A stretch of 64,000 bases of DNA from Streptomyces aurantiogriseus (lineage in GTDB: Bacteria; Actinomycetota; Actinomycetes; Streptomycetales; Streptomycetaceae), in assembly GCF_014649375.1 (NCBI RefSeq), contig NZ_BMSX01000023.1, positions 1 to 64,000 of the forward strand. Direction: 5' to 3'. Of the stretch, positions 16,929 to 26,151 are shown one piece after another. The notes below the pieces were generated by a model. That model was given only the letters and a program-made list of their open reading frames with translations, ran no database searches and was not told where the DNA came from. The number at the start of each line of letters is the position of its first letter. Within the stretch, counting starts at the first letter, position 1. Made by a program: the position numbers and the translations under genes.

Positions 16929-18452
16929 TCAGCCCTGCTCGGCCGTCAGCCGGATCATGTTCCAGGAGAGCGGTTCGAGTTCGGCGTGGAGGACGCCGTC
17001 GGTGACGGTGGTGCCGGTGGCGGGGTGCGGGGCGACCCGGTCGGGCCGGTCCGCGGTGTTGACGGCCTCAGGGTCGCTGTCGGCCAGGACCAGGTGCTCC
17101 ACCAGGGCGTGGGCGTCGACGCCGCGCAGGTCGATGTCGAGCGGCAGGGCGTCCGTCTGGCTGCGGTTGACCGCGAAGACGGTGACGTCGCCGGTCTCGT
17201 CGTCGATGACGGCGGTGGCGTGCAGCAGCGGCACCTCGCCGAACTTCGCCGTGGTGTACGTCGGGCTGTCCACGTCGACGCGCAGCACCCGGCCGCGCCC
17301 GTGCGCCGACGCCTGGGCGAAGGGGAAGAACGTGGTCTGCCGCCAGGCGGGCCCGCCGGGCTCGGTCATGATCGGCGCGATGACGTTGACGAGCTGGGCC
17401 AGGGATGCGGCGGTCACCCGGTCGGCGTGCCGGAGCAGCGCGATGAGCATCGAGCCGAACACCACGGCGTCGGTGACGGTGTAGACGTCCTCCAGCAGAC
17501 GCGGGGCCTGCTGCCAGTCCTCCACCGGGTGCGGGTTGGGCCGCTGCTGGTACCAGACGTTCCACTCGTCGAAGGAGAGGTTGATGCGCTTGGTCGCCTT
17601 GAGCTTGGCGCGGACGTGGTCGCAGGTGGCGACGACCGACTCGATGTAGTGCTCCATGTCGACGGCGGACGCCAGGAAGGAGTCACGGTCGCCGTCGATC
17701 TCCTCGTAGTAGGCGTGCAGGGAGACGTGCTCGACGTTGTCGTAGGTGGCCTCCAGGACGGTGGCCTCCCAGGCGGCGAACGTCTTGATCGCGGTGCCGG
17801 AGCTGCCGCAGGCCACCAGTTCCAGATCGGGATCGATCATCTTCATGGCGCGGGCGGTCTCGGCGGCGAGCCGGCCGTACTCCTCGGCGGTCTTGTGGCC
17901 GATCTGCCAGGTCCCGTCCATCTCGTTGCCGAGGCACCACATCCTGATGCGGTACGGCTCCTTGTCGCCGTGGGCGGCGCGGAGGTCGGAGAGTTGGGTG
18001 CCGCCCGGGTGGTTGCTGTACTCCAGGAGCCGCAGGGCGTCCTCGACGCCGCGGGTGCCGAGGTTGACGGCCATCATGGGTTCCATGCCGGTCTTGGCGC
18101 AGAAGTCCATGAACTCGCCGAGGCCGAACTCGTTGGTCTCGGTGGTCTTCCAGGCGAGCTCCAGCCGGACCGGGCGCTCCTGGCGCGGGCCGACGGAGTC
18201 CTCCCAGCGGTAGCCGGAGACGAAGTTGCCGCCCGGGTAGCGCACGGTCGTGACGCCCAGTTCCCGGACCAGCTCCAGGACGTCCTGGCGCAGGCCCTCG
18301 GAGTCGGCCTGCGGGTGGCCGGGCTCGTACAGGCCCGTGTAGACGCAGCGGCCCAGGTGCTCGACGAACGATCCGTACAGCCGGGGGTTGACGACGCCGA
18401 TGCCGAACGCCAAGTCGAGGGTGAAGCGTGCGGGGGTGGTGCGGTGGGACAT
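16929..18452 (-). CDS. GH51 alpha-L-arabinofuranosidase
   Basis: Protein of 507 residues, full length for GH51. The acid/base is E177 in CLGNEMDG and the nucleophile E296 in SFDEWNVWY, followed by the C-terminal beta domain. It has no signal peptide, which fits the usual intracellular action on arabino-oligosaccharides, releasing L-arabinose. It is the first glycosidase after the transporter genes and is probably co-transcribed with them (28-base gap). Confidence 0.93.
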   Translation of the reverse strand: MSHRTTPARFTLDLAFGIGVVNPRLYGSFVEHLGRCVYTGLYEPGHPQADSEGLRQDVLELVRELGVTTVRYPGGNFVSGYRWEDSVGPRQERPVRLELAWKTTETNEFGLGEFMDFCAKTGMEPMMAVNLGTRGVEDALRLLEYSNHPGGTQLSDLRAAHGDKEPYRIRMWCLGNEMDGTWQIGHKTAEEYGRLAAETARAMKMIDPDLELVACGSSGTAIKTFAAWEATVLEATYDNVEHVSLHAYYEEIDGDRDSFLASAVDMEHYIESVVATCDHVRAKLKATKRINLSFDEWNVWYQQRPNPHPVEDWQQAPRLLEDVYTVTDAVVFGSMLIALLRHADRVTAASLAQLVNVIAPIMTEPGGPAWRQTTFFPFAQASAHGRGRVLRVDVDSPTYTTAKFGEVPLLHATAVIDDETGDVTVFAVNRSQTDALPLDIDLRGVDAHALVEHLVLADSDPEAVNTADRPDRVAPHPATGTTVTDGVLHAELEPLSWNMIRLTAEQG

Positions 18453-18480
18453 GACTGCCTTTCGTTGGCTGTGGACCGCG

Positions 18481-19305
18481 TTACTTGAGTCCGGAGGTGG
18501 AGACCCCGGCGACGAAGCCGCGCTGCAGGATCAGGAAGAGCACCAGGACGGGCACGACGTACACCAGGGTTCCTGCCGCGACGAGGTTGTTGAGCGTGCC
18601 GCCGTGCGCGTTGTGGTAGCCGGTGGTGAGCTGGACGGCGAGGGTGGTGCGGTTGGTGTCGAGCAGCAGGGCGGGCGCGATCCAGTCACCCCAGGTCCAG
18701 GAGAACGAAAGGATCAGGCTGGTGGCGATGACCGGCCATGACTGGGGCAGGAAGATCCGCCAGAAGATGCGGATCTGCCCGCAGCCGTCGACGATCGCCG
18801 CCTCCTCCAGCTCCTTGGGCATGTTGGTGAAGAACTGCCGGAACAGGAAGATCAGGAACGGTGCGCCGCACAGGCCCCACAGCACCCAGGGCATGTACGT
18901 GTTGATGAGGTTGAGCTTGGAGAACAGCAGGTAGGTCGGGATGAGGGTGAAGATCTGCGGCAGCATCATCGTCGACAGCAGCACACCGAAGATCACCCGC
19001 TTCCCCGGTGCCTCGAGTCGTGCGAAGCCGTAGCCGGCCCAGGCCGAGGCGAGGGTTGCCAGGACCGAGTAGATGACAGCGATCGTCAGGGAGTTGCGGG
19101 CGTAACCGAAGTAGTCCCAACTGGTCAGCGCCTCCACGAAGTTCCCCGGGCTCGGGTGGTGCGGCCACCAGTGGATGGGGACGGCACGCAGCTCCGAGGC
19201 GTCCTTGAACGCGGTGATCGCGAGCCAGGCGAAGGGGCTGAGCATGAGGACGAGGACGCTCACCAGGAGCATGTAGACGACACTGCGCCGGGAGAGCACC
19301 ATCAC
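18481..19305 (-). CDS. Sugar ABC transporter permease (MalG/AraQ type)
   Basis: Inner-membrane permease of 274 residues with six predicted membrane helices. The coupling motif EEAAIVDGCGQIRIFWRIFLP is near residues 170-190. It starts with GTG at 19305, overlapping the stop of the upstream permease by four bases. Together with that permease and the lipoprotein it imports an oligosaccharide, probably arabino-oligosaccharide. No ATPase gene is in the locus; many Streptomyces sugar importers share the ATPase MsiK. Confidence 0.9.
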   Translation of the reverse strand: MMVLSRRSVVYMLLVSVLVLMLSPFAWLAITAFKDASELRAVPIHWWPHHPSPGNFVEALTSWDYFGYARNSLTIAVIYSVLATLASAWAGYGFARLEAPGKRVIFGVLLSTMMLPQIFTLIPTYLLFSKLNLINTYMPWVLWGLCGAPFLIFLFRQFFTNMPKELEEAAIVDGCGQIRIFWRIFLPQSWPVIATSLILSFSWTWGDWIAPALLLDTNRTTLAVQLTTGYHNAHGGTLNNLVAAGTLVYVVPVLVLFLILQRGFVAGVSTSGLK

Positions 19306-20330
19306 GCGCCTCCGATCGTGCGGGTCTTGGTCTTCGCGTGCTCCGGCTCCACGGAGTAGAAGACCGCGCCCTTGCTGAGTCTGAAGACGACGAAGGTGAC
19401 GGTGACGATGATCAGGAAGAGTACCCAGAGCATGGCGGAGGCGTAGCCGTAACGGCCGCCGAGGAGGTACTGGTCGAGGACGTCGATCATGAAGAGGGAG
19501 TTGCTCTCCGGGATGGATCCGATGCCCTTAGTCGTGGGGTCGAGCGAGATGAGCAGCGGCGCGAGGGTCTGCAGCGAGGCGATGACCCCGGTGATGACCT
19601 GGAAGAAGATGACGGGGGAGAGCAGCGGCAGGGTGATCCGGGTGAAGGACTGCCAGGGGCTGGCGCCGTCCACCCGGGCCGCCTCGTGCAGCTCCTTCGG
19701 GATGTCCTGCAGCCCGGCCAGCGAGATGATCATGACGTTGCCGACGCCCCACAGAGTCAGGACGATCAGTACCCAGCGGGCGTAGGGATCCGCCAGCCAC
19801 GTGATCCCGTTGACGTGGAACACGTCCAGAAGGCCGTTGGCCGCCCCGGAGTCACGGTCGAAGATCATCCTGAAGGTGAGGGCGGCGCCGACCGGCGGCA
19901 CGACGGCGGGCAGGTACAGCAGCGTGCGGAACAGGCCGCGAGCCCGGATCGGCTGGTTCACCAGTACCGCGAGGAACAGTCCCGCCACGATCGTCAGCGG
20001 TACGGTCGTCGCGGTGAACACCCCGGTGCGGGCCAGGGAGGCCAGCGTCTCCGAGTCGGTGAAGACCTCCTTGTAGTTGTCCAGGCCCACGAAGCGAGGA
20101 TTGTCCGACAACCCGTCGGAGTTGGTGAAGCTCAGCCACAGGGCGTACCCGAGTGGAAAGGCCGTCAGGGCCAGGAACCCCAGCACCCAGGGGCCGGCGA
20201 AGACGTAGAAGGACCAGGCCCTGCGCGCCGTCAGCGAGCGCCGCCGGCGCGGCGGCTGGGTGGCCGCCGCCCCGGCCGGGCTCTGCACAGCAGGCCCGGC
20301 CGGGGAATCGGTGAGCTGTCCGGTGCTCAC
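19302..20330 (-). CDS. Sugar ABC transporter permease (MalF/AraP type)
   Basis: Permease of 342 residues: a charged, Pro/Ala-rich cytoplasmic start, then six membrane helices. The coupling loop ELHEAARVDGASPWQSFTRITLP is near residue 235. The GTG start at 20330 overlaps the stop of the lipoprotein gene (GTGA), so translation is coupled. The frame runs open far upstream, but that part is the shadow of the lipoprotein gene. Confidence 0.9.
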   Translation of the reverse strand: MSTGQLTDSPAGPAVQSPAGAAATQPPRRRRSLTARRAWSFYVFAGPWVLGFLALTAFPLGYALWLSFTNSDGLSDNPRFVGLDNYKEVFTDSETLASLARTGVFTATTVPLTIVAGLFLAVLVNQPIRARGLFRTLLYLPAVVPPVGAALTFRMIFDRDSGAANGLLDVFHVNGITWLADPYARWVLIVLTLWGVGNVMIISLAGLQDIPKELHEAARVDGASPWQSFTRITLPLLSPVIFFQVITGVIASLQTLAPLLISLDPTTKGIGSIPESNSLFMIDVLDQYLLGGRYGYASAMLWVLFLIIVTVTFVVFRLSKGAVFYSVEPEHAKTKTRTIGGA

Positions 20331-21670
20331 CCCAGCACGTCCTTGCCCTTGGCGAGCAGGTCGTTCATCTGCTCGTTCAGCTTGTCCGCGACCTTGCCCG
20401 CGGAGGTACCGGACTTGACCGCGCCCGGCACGACCTTGCTGATCACTCCGTCCAGGGCGTCCCGCTGGGCGTACGGGGTGAACGACAGGACCGAGAAGTG
20501 GGCCAGTTCCTGCTCCTGCACCTTGAAGGCCTGCTTCTGGTACGGCTGGTCCTGCGGCATCTGCGAGCGCAGCGACGTCAGGGTGGGAATGCCCCAGCCG
20601 CTGGCGGCCCGGGCCTGGGCGGGCTCCTTGCCGAAGAACCACTCGAAGAACTTCCAGGCCGCGTCCTTGTTCTTGGCGTCCCTGGGCATCCAGAAGCCGG
20701 TGGCGCCGAAGCAGGGGCTGATGCGACTGCTGCCGAGCTGGGGCGCGGGGGCGAGGCGCGACACCTTGGCGACCTTGGGGTCGCCCGCGATGGCTCCGCC
20801 GAACCAGTAGCCGTCGCCGGCCATCGCCATCCGTCCCGCCTGGTAGGTCGGCCAGTCCCAGCCGTCCGGGTTCGGGTTGACGACGCTCGGGCCGATGTCG
20901 GCCTTCGTGTAGTCCAGGTACCACCGGAGCGCCTTGAGCGCCTCGGGAGAGGAGAAGTCCACCGAGGCCAGGTCCTCGGCGAACAGGCTGCCTCCGGCCG
21001 ACGCGGTCATGCTCATCAGCGGGGAGAAGGAGCCGAGTGCCGTGACGCTCATGCCGTACACCTTCACCTTGCCCAGCCGGCGCTTGACGAGGCGCTTGCC
21101 GAGGTCCAGCCACTCCTCGTGGGAGAGCGGCTCGGTCTCGCTGGGCAGGTCCAGCTTCGCGGCCTCGAACAGGTCGGTGCGGTACCAGAACATCTGGTCC
21201 TGCGAGAAGTCCTTGGCCATGCCGTAGCGGGGGCCCGTGCCCTGCTTGCTGCCTTCGAAGCGCCAGAGGTCGTTGACCGGGTCGAGGTCGGCGGGCTTGA
21301 GCACCGTGCTCTTGGCGAAGTACGGGTCCAGGTCGGTCATCAGCTTGCGCGCCGCGAAGTACGGGGCTTCCGTGGCACCGAATCCGCGCACCAGGTCCGG
21401 CGGGGTCTTGCTGGCCAGCATGGCGTTGAGCTTGGCAGCGTCGTACTGGAGGAACCTGACATTCACGCCCAGTGCCTTCTGGGCGGCCTTGATGTCGATG
21501 TCGTCCTTCTCGCACATGACGGTGAGGGTCGTCTTGCCCTTGCCCTCGCCCGAACCGCTTCCGTCGTCGACGGAGGCGGCGCAGCCGGACAGCGCGGCCG
21601 CGCCGAGCGCGGCACCGGAGAGGGTGAGGAACCGGCGTCTGTCGAGGGACTCCGAGACAGGAAGGGACAT
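20327..21670 (-). CDS. Sugar-binding lipoprotein of an ABC importer
   Basis: Extracellular solute-binding protein (family 1) of 447 residues. The N-terminus has a twin-arginine pattern (DRRRFLTLSG) and a lipobox LSGC, so it is probably Tat-exported and lipid-anchored. The rest has the two-lobed sugar-binding fold. The ATG at 21670 is preceded by GAAAGG. It is the first gene of the importer/glycosidase run, behind a 730-bp control region. Confidence 0.9.
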   Translation of the reverse strand: MSLPVSESLDRRRFLTLSGAALGAAALSGCAASVDDGSGSGEGKGKTTLTVMCEKDDIDIKAAQKALGVNVRFLQYDAAKLNAMLASKTPPDLVRGFGATEAPYFAARKLMTDLDPYFAKSTVLKPADLDPVNDLWRFEGSKQGTGPRYGMAKDFSQDQMFWYRTDLFEAAKLDLPSETEPLSHEEWLDLGKRLVKRRLGKVKVYGMSVTALGSFSPLMSMTASAGGSLFAEDLASVDFSSPEALKALRWYLDYTKADIGPSVVNPNPDGWDWPTYQAGRMAMAGDGYWFGGAIAGDPKVAKVSRLAPAPQLGSSRISPCFGATGFWMPRDAKNKDAAWKFFEWFFGKEPAQARAASGWGIPTLTSLRSQMPQDQPYQKQAFKVQEQELAHFSVLSFTPYAQRDALDGVISKVVPGAVKSGTSAGKVADKLNEQMNDLLAKGKDVLG

Positions 21671-22100
21671 TCTGGACAGCCTTTCGTGCGGGGAGGGCGG
21701 GGAACGGAATACCGCCGCGGGAAGGAGCGGGACTCGGGGCGGGTGGAACGGGGCGAATGCCATGGGTGAGTCGGCAGCGCGAGCGAGGACCAGTGGCGTG
21801 CGGTGTGCCGGTGGGCTGCCACCCGGAGGCCGGCGAGCCGTCGTGTCACGCGGCTGAGCTGGGAAGGCGTGGCGCGCTTCAGGGGTGAGGCAGGACGTGG
21901 CACGCCATGGCGCCGGGACCGTTCAGCCACCTGTCACCTCGGGAGGCGAGCCGCACCCGTGGGATGCCGGGTCGATGCGGGCCCGGACTGCGGCTGCCGG
22001 TGGACGCGTGGTCCCACTGGGGGTGGGTGGAGAACAGGGAGGCCATGCCGACCTTCTTCTGTCGGCTGGCGCCGACTTGGTGCGGAGGAATGTGCCGAAC

Positions 22101-22112
22101 CCGGTAAACCGG
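22101..22112. promoter_or_regulatory. Candidate LacI operator palindrome
   Basis: CCGGT-AA-ACCGG is a perfect palindrome of 12 bp. It lies about 25 bases downstream of the predicted leftward -10 box, where a LacI-type repressor would block elongation. No second copy was found near the rightward promoter. Confidence 0.35.
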
Positions 22113-22136
22113 ATGTTACGGCGGGGAAGCGAGATC

Positions 22137-22186
22137 AGAATGTCCATCGAGTTCATCGTCGTCAAGCCCTCCGGGCACGGGATTTT
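22137..22186 (-). promoter_or_regulatory. Predicted leftward promoter with shared upstream block
   Basis: On the minus strand: AAATCC, seven bases ending GCCC, six variable bases, then CTTGACGACGATGAACTCG. The -35 TTGACG (22160-22165) and -10 CATTCT (22137-22142) are 17 bases apart. It matches the rightward block at 22312-22350 over most positions from the AAATCC box to past the -35 box. Confidence 0.5.
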
Positions 22187-22311
22187 TTTGGATCATCCTT
22201 GAGCGACAGTCCGAAGGGGACCCCCTTCGAGACGTGATTGCCCCAGTTCAGATAGGCGTTTCCGGAGGGGGGTTCCTGCTCTATGGCCTGCACCACGTCG
22301 AACACGTAGGT

Positions 22312-22360
22312 AAATCCGGCGCCCTAATTCTTTGACAACGATGAATCTCGGTGCGATGCT
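22312..22360 (+). promoter_or_regulatory. Predicted rightward promoter with shared upstream block
   Basis: AAATCC, GGCGCCC, TAATTC, then TTTGACAACGATGAATCTCG. The -35 TTGACA (22332-22337) and -10 GATGCT (22355-22360) are separated by 17 bases, about 40 bases before the GTG of the GH43 gene. The common core TTGACRACGATGAA in both promoters suggests one regulator for both directions. Confidence 0.5.
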
Positions 22361-22401
22361 CCCACTGCCCGGGCCCGTGGCCCCGCACCCGAGGAGACCC
22401 A

Positions 22402-23397
22402 GTGCCACAGAGCACCGATCACACACCGCCCGCCGGCCACCTCTTCGCCTACTTCACCGGTGAGGATCGCGCGGACGGCGAGCAGGTCCGCTTCATGTTC
22501 TGCGAGGGCCCCGGCCTGAGCCGTTGGACCGAACTCGCCGCCGGAGCGCCGCTGGCTCCGGCCGGCGGCGGAGCGCGGGATCCGTTCCTGGTCAGGGCCG
22601 TGGACGGCAGCGGCTTCCATCTCCTCGCCACCGACCTGCGGATCCATGGCGGCACCGGTTGGGAAGAGGCGATCGCGCGCGGCAGCCGACACCTGCTGGT
22701 ATGGGACTCGGCCGACCTGACCAGCTGGCAGGGGCCGCGGCGGGTGGAGGTCATGCCGGAGCGGGCGGGCTGCGTCTGGGCGCCGGAGGCCTTTTACGAC
22801 CCCGGCCGGGACGAGTACCTGGTGTTCTGGGCCTCCACCGTCTACGCGGAGGACGACCCCGGCCACCACGGCCCCTCGTACCAGCGCATGTTCTGCGCGA
22901 CCACCAAGGACTTCCGCACCTTCGGCGAGCCGCGCGTGTGGCTGGACCCGGGATACCCCGTCATCGACTCCACCGTCGTCGAGGACGACGGGTGGTTCTA
23001 CCGGTTCACCAAGGACGAGCGCCTGCCCGGTACACCGGACGCCCCTGACGCGAAGTTCATCTTCGTGGAACGCTCCCGGGACCTGACCTCGCAGCAGTAC
23101 GAGCCGGTGGCCCACGGTGTGGGCCGGGCCGTCGACGGGGCTCCGGGACTGGCGCGCGCCGAGGGCCCGATCGTGCTGTCCGCGCCGGACGGGCCGGGCT
23201 GGCTGCTGCTGCTCGACGAGTTCGGAGGCCGCGGGTACGTGCCTTTCCGAGCCGACCGTCTGGACAGTCCGGTGTGGCGTCCCGCCGCCGACGCGGGCGT
23301 CTGCGCGCTGCCGCCGGGACTTCGCCACGGATCGGTGCTGCCGCTCACCGAGGCGGAATGCGCCGCGCTGCGTACCTTGATCCTCGTCGAAGCCTAG
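22402..23397 (+). CDS. GH43-like glycosidase
   Basis: Protein of 331 residues. GH43 hallmarks are RDPFLV near the N-terminus, WAPEAFYD, IDSTVV in the middle and AEGPIVL later, giving the expected Asp/Asp/Glu triad. It has no signal peptide. The GTG at 22402 follows GAGGAG by six bases. It differs clearly from the GH43-like enzyme at 15866 and is transcribed away from the importer, toward the two LacI genes. Probably an intracellular arabinofuranosidase or xylosidase. Confidence 0.8.
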   Translation: MPQSTDHTPPAGHLFAYFTGEDRADGEQVRFMFCEGPGLSRWTELAAGAPLAPAGGGARDPFLVRAVDGSGFHLLATDLRIHGGTGWEEAIARGSRHLLVWDSADLTSWQGPRRVEVMPERAGCVWAPEAFYDPGRDEYLVFWASTVYAEDDPGHHGPSYQRMFCATTKDFRTFGEPRVWLDPGYPVIDSTVVEDDGWFYRFTKDERLPGTPDAPDAKFIFVERSRDLTSQQYEPVAHGVGRAVDGAPGLARAEGPIVLSAPDGPGWLLLLDEFGGRGYVPFRADRLDSPVWRPAADAGVCALPPGLRHGSVLPLTEAECAALRTLILVEA

Positions 23398-23406
23398 AGT
23401 TCAGCC

Positions 23407-24444
23407 ATGTCCACGATGAACGACGTGGCCCTGCGGGCCGGGGTCTCGCTGAAGACGGTGTCCCGGGTGGTCAACGGCGAGCCGAGCGTGAGCGAACAGA
23501 CCCGGCAGAAGGTCAACGCCGCGATAGCCGAACTGGACTTCCGGCCCAACTCGGTCGCCCGTAATCTGCGCACCGGCCGTATCGACGTCGTCGGTCTCGT
23601 CCTTCCGCAGCTGTCCCAGCCGTACTTCTCCTCCCTCGCCGAAGCGATCATGCGGGAAGCCGAGCGGCACGGGCTCACCGTGCTGATCGAGCTCACCGAC
23701 GGAGACGCCGAAGCGGAGATGGCGCTGGTGCGCGAACACGGGCCGCACCTGGGTGGATTGCTGATGTATCCGGTGGGGCTGTCGGACGCCGAGGCCCGGA
23801 CCGTCGCGGGGATCGTGCCGACCGTGTTCATGTCCGAACGCGCCTACGACGCGCCCGTCGACCGGGTCGCCATGGCCAATCGGGAAGGCGTCCGTGCCCT
23901 CGTCGGGCACATGGTGTCCCTGGGATACACCCGGATCGCCGCTCTCGGCGCCGACCACAGCGACCTGCCCGAGCGGTCGGCGGCCCACCTGCGCCTGGAC
24001 GGCTACCGCGACGGCCTGCGCGACGCCGGTCTGCCCTGTCTTCCAGAACTGGTCATCGACGTACACCCCCAGTGGAGCCGTCAGTTGGGAGCCGCGGGCG
24101 TGCGACGGCTGATCGAACGGGGCACCTCGTTCGACGCCGTGGTCGCCTTCGCCGACGCGCTGGCGCTGGGTGCCCTGCACGCCGTGCAGGAGGCGGGCCT
24201 GCGCATCCCCGCTGAGGTGGCCGTCGCCGGATTCGACGACACGGACGAGGCCGGCTACTCCTATCCGTCGCTCACCTCCGTCGCCCCCGGTACGGCACAG
24301 ATCGCGAGGGAGGCGCTGGCCCTGCTCAACGACCGTATGAACGATGCCGCCGCCCAGCCGGCGGAGCGGCTCGTCGTCGCCGACTTCGAGCTCATGGTCC
24401 GTGAATCGACTCTGGGAGGGACGGCCGCATGGGGCGGAGCGTGA
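23407..24444 (+). CDS. LacI family transcriptional regulator
   Basis: Protein of 345 residues: N-terminal HTH with hinge (MNDVALRAGVSLKTVSRVVNG, residues 4-24, then RPNSVARNLRTGR) and a periplasmic-binding-like sensor domain ending in AVAGFDDTDEAGYSYPSLTSV. It follows the GH43 gene by nine bases, so autoregulation through the shared promoter at 22312 is likely. The inducer is probably arabinose or an arabino-oligosaccharide. Confidence 0.9.
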   Translation: MSTMNDVALRAGVSLKTVSRVVNGEPSVSEQTRQKVNAAIAELDFRPNSVARNLRTGRIDVVGLVLPQLSQPYFSSLAEAIMREAERHGLTVLIELTDGDAEAEMALVREHGPHLGGLLMYPVGLSDAEARTVAGIVPTVFMSERAYDAPVDRVAMANREGVRALVGHMVSLGYTRIAALGADHSDLPERSAAHLRLDGYRDGLRDAGLPCLPELVIDVHPQWSRQLGAAGVRRLIERGTSFDAVVAFADALALGALHAVQEAGLRIPAEVAVAGFDDTDEAGYSYPSLTSVAPGTAQIAREALALLNDRMNDAAAQPAERLVVADFELMVRESTLGGTAAWGGA

Positions 24445-25454
24445 CGATGCGGACGGTGGCCGAAGTGGCGGGCGTGTCCGCCAAGACGGTCTCCAACGTC
24501 ATCAACGGCACGGGCTCCTTCAGCCCCGAGACGGAACACCGGGTCCGTGCGGCCGTCGAGGAACTCGGTTACCAGATCAATCCCTTCGCCCGTGGTCTGC
24601 GCTCGCGGCGCACCGGCACCATCGGGCTGGTCCTTCCCAATGTCCACCAGCCGTTCAACGCGGAGCTGGCCGAACAGGTCATCAGGGCCTCGGAGACCGG
24701 GGGGCTGAAAGTGGTGGTCGAGACCACCCGCGGCAGCGCCGACCGGGAGCGGACCGCCCTGTCCACGTCGTACCAGGAACTCGTGGACGGGATCATCTAC
24801 CTGCCGCACGCCCTGACTCCCGAGGAGTACCTGTCGCTGCCCGTCACCCAGCCCACGGTCATCCTCGGCGAGCGCGCCGCCGGCGCGGCCGGGCGGATCC
24901 TGGACCACGTCGAGATCAGCGACGAGCAGGGCGCGCACGCGGCCGTCGCCCACCTGCTCGCCCAGGGCCGTCGCCGCATCGCCGCCATCTGCCAACAGGG
25001 GGAGCCACGAGCCGGCTCCCGGCGCCTGCACGGCTACCGCAGAGCCCTCGCGGAATCGGGTGTGTCCTACGACGACTCCCTGGTGATCGGCGTGGCCGAT
25101 CCCGATCTGTGGTCATCAGGGGCCGGTGCGGTGACCCGGCTGCTGCGCACCCGCGTCCGCTTCGACGCCCTGTTCTGCCAGACCGACGTCGTCGCCATCG
25201 GCGCCCTGTCGGTACTCGAACGCAGCGGCGTAGCCGTCCCCGACGACGTGGCGCTGGCAGGCTTCGACGACATCGAGGCAGCCCGCTTCACCTCGCCACC
25301 GCTGACCACCGTGGACCCCCAGCGTGAGTCGATCGCCCGCATGGCGGTGGAACTGCTGCGCTCGCGCATGGACCTGCCGGACTTCCGCGAGCTCCCCGGC
25401 CGCAGCGAGAGCGCCGGGTTCGCCCTGCGCGTGCGCGGCTCCTCCACGCCTTGA
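24429..25454 (+). CDS. LacI family transcriptional regulator (second)
   Basis: Protein of 341 residues with HTH TVAEVAGVSAKTVSNVINGTG and sensor domain ending ALAGFDDIEAARFTSPPLTTV. It overlaps the first LacI gene by 16 bases, so both are co-translated. The recognition helices differ (SLKTVSRV against SAKTVSNV), so the two probably do not read the same operator equally. Two LacI genes in series may separate importer control from glycosidase control. Confidence 0.9.
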   Translation: MGRSVTMRTVAEVAGVSAKTVSNVINGTGSFSPETEHRVRAAVEELGYQINPFARGLRSRRTGTIGLVLPNVHQPFNAELAEQVIRASETGGLKVVVETTRGSADRERTALSTSYQELVDGIIYLPHALTPEEYLSLPVTQPTVILGERAAGAAGRILDHVEISDEQGAHAAVAHLLAQGRRRIAAICQQGEPRAGSRRLHGYRRALAESGVSYDDSLVIGVADPDLWSSGAGAVTRLLRTRVRFDALFCQTDVVAIGALSVLERSGVAVPDDVALAGFDDIEAARFTSPPLTTVDPQRESIARMAVELLRSRMDLPDFRELPGRSESAGFALRVRGSSTP

Positions 25455-25588
25455 GGTACGGGGTACGAGGGTGCGCCTGGCGCCATTCGGGATCAGGCGC
25501 CACTTGGCATCGAAAGGGGCCGCGCACCGGGACAGGCGCTGGGCATCAGCTATGGCGACAGCAGCAGGCTGTTCATCCGGGACGATGG

Positions 25589-26137
25589 TCAGGCCGGCAG
25601 CAATTCCGCGAAGTCGCGTACGGGTCGCGACCCGTCCCAGTCGACCGAGGCCCGCCAGACGGATGTGAAGATCTGTCGTGTGCTCTCGTTGTCCTGGACG
25701 AGCTCGATCATTCCCGGGGCGTCTTCACCACCGTCCAGGAAGAAGACCTCGCCTCCTGGGGCCAGATCGCGAAAACGCACCACCGCCCCGCTCGCCTCGC
25801 GGCGTTCGACTTCTTCCCTGACGTTCGGCACGAGCTTGGCGACGTGGTGGAAGCCGTAGCCGTGGCGTTCGTAGGCGTCCCTGTAGATGGAAGGCTCGTC
25901 GTCGAGGGTCTGGACGAGCTCGACCATCACGTGGCCCGAGAAGGCGAGGGCGAGGGTGAACTCGGCCTTCCCGGGCTCACCGCGGTAGGTGGAGCCCTCG
26001 CCGCCGATCCTCCGGTTCACGTACCAGGGGCCGACGCCGAGGTGTTCGGTCCACCAGCGCATTCCGGCGGTGAGGTCGGGGACGGCGTACGCGACCTGGA
26101 TGACGGCGTCGGTCGGCAGGCCGAAGGGGAACTCCAC
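25589..26137 (-). CDS. VOC (glyoxalase-like) family protein
   Basis: Protein of 182 residues with one vicinal-oxygen-chelate domain pair: QVAYAVPDLTAGMRWWTEHLGVGPWYV at the start and GYGFHHVAKLVPNV in the second half, ending with PGMIELVQDN, which supplies a candidate metal Glu. Relatives include extradiol-dioxygenase-like and isomerase proteins. The GTG start at 26137 follows GGGAGGAG. It is the last gene of the ThDP-enzyme/SDR run. The reaction is unknown. Confidence 0.75.
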   Translation of the reverse strand: MEFPFGLPTDAVIQVAYAVPDLTAGMRWWTEHLGVGPWYVNRRIGGEGSTYRGEPGKAEFTLALAFSGHVMVELVQTLDDEPSIYRDAYERHGYGFHHVAKLVPNVREEVERREASGAVVRFRDLAPGGEVFFLDGGEDAPGMIELVQDNESTRQIFTSVWRASVDWDGSRPVRDFAELLPA

Positions 26138-26151
26138 GGTGGTTCTCCTCC

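Larger units (their letters stand above)
21671..22401. promoter_or_regulatory. Divergent control region of the arabinan locus
   Basis: This 730-bp stretch separates the leftward importer operon from the rightward GH43/LacI genes. It contains two promoter-like blocks of similar sequence in opposite orientation (22137-22186 and 22312-22360) and a 12-bp palindrome at 22101-22112. If the leftward promoter is right, the importer transcript has a leader of over 400 bases. No convincing small gene is seen in it. Confidence 0.55.

Noticed and set aside
22150..22380. Two short frames that both encode FIVVK-like peptides (near 22150 on plus and 22345 on minus)
   Set aside because: The similarity comes from the repeated promoter block, not from related proteins; neither frame has a ribosome site or family resemblance.
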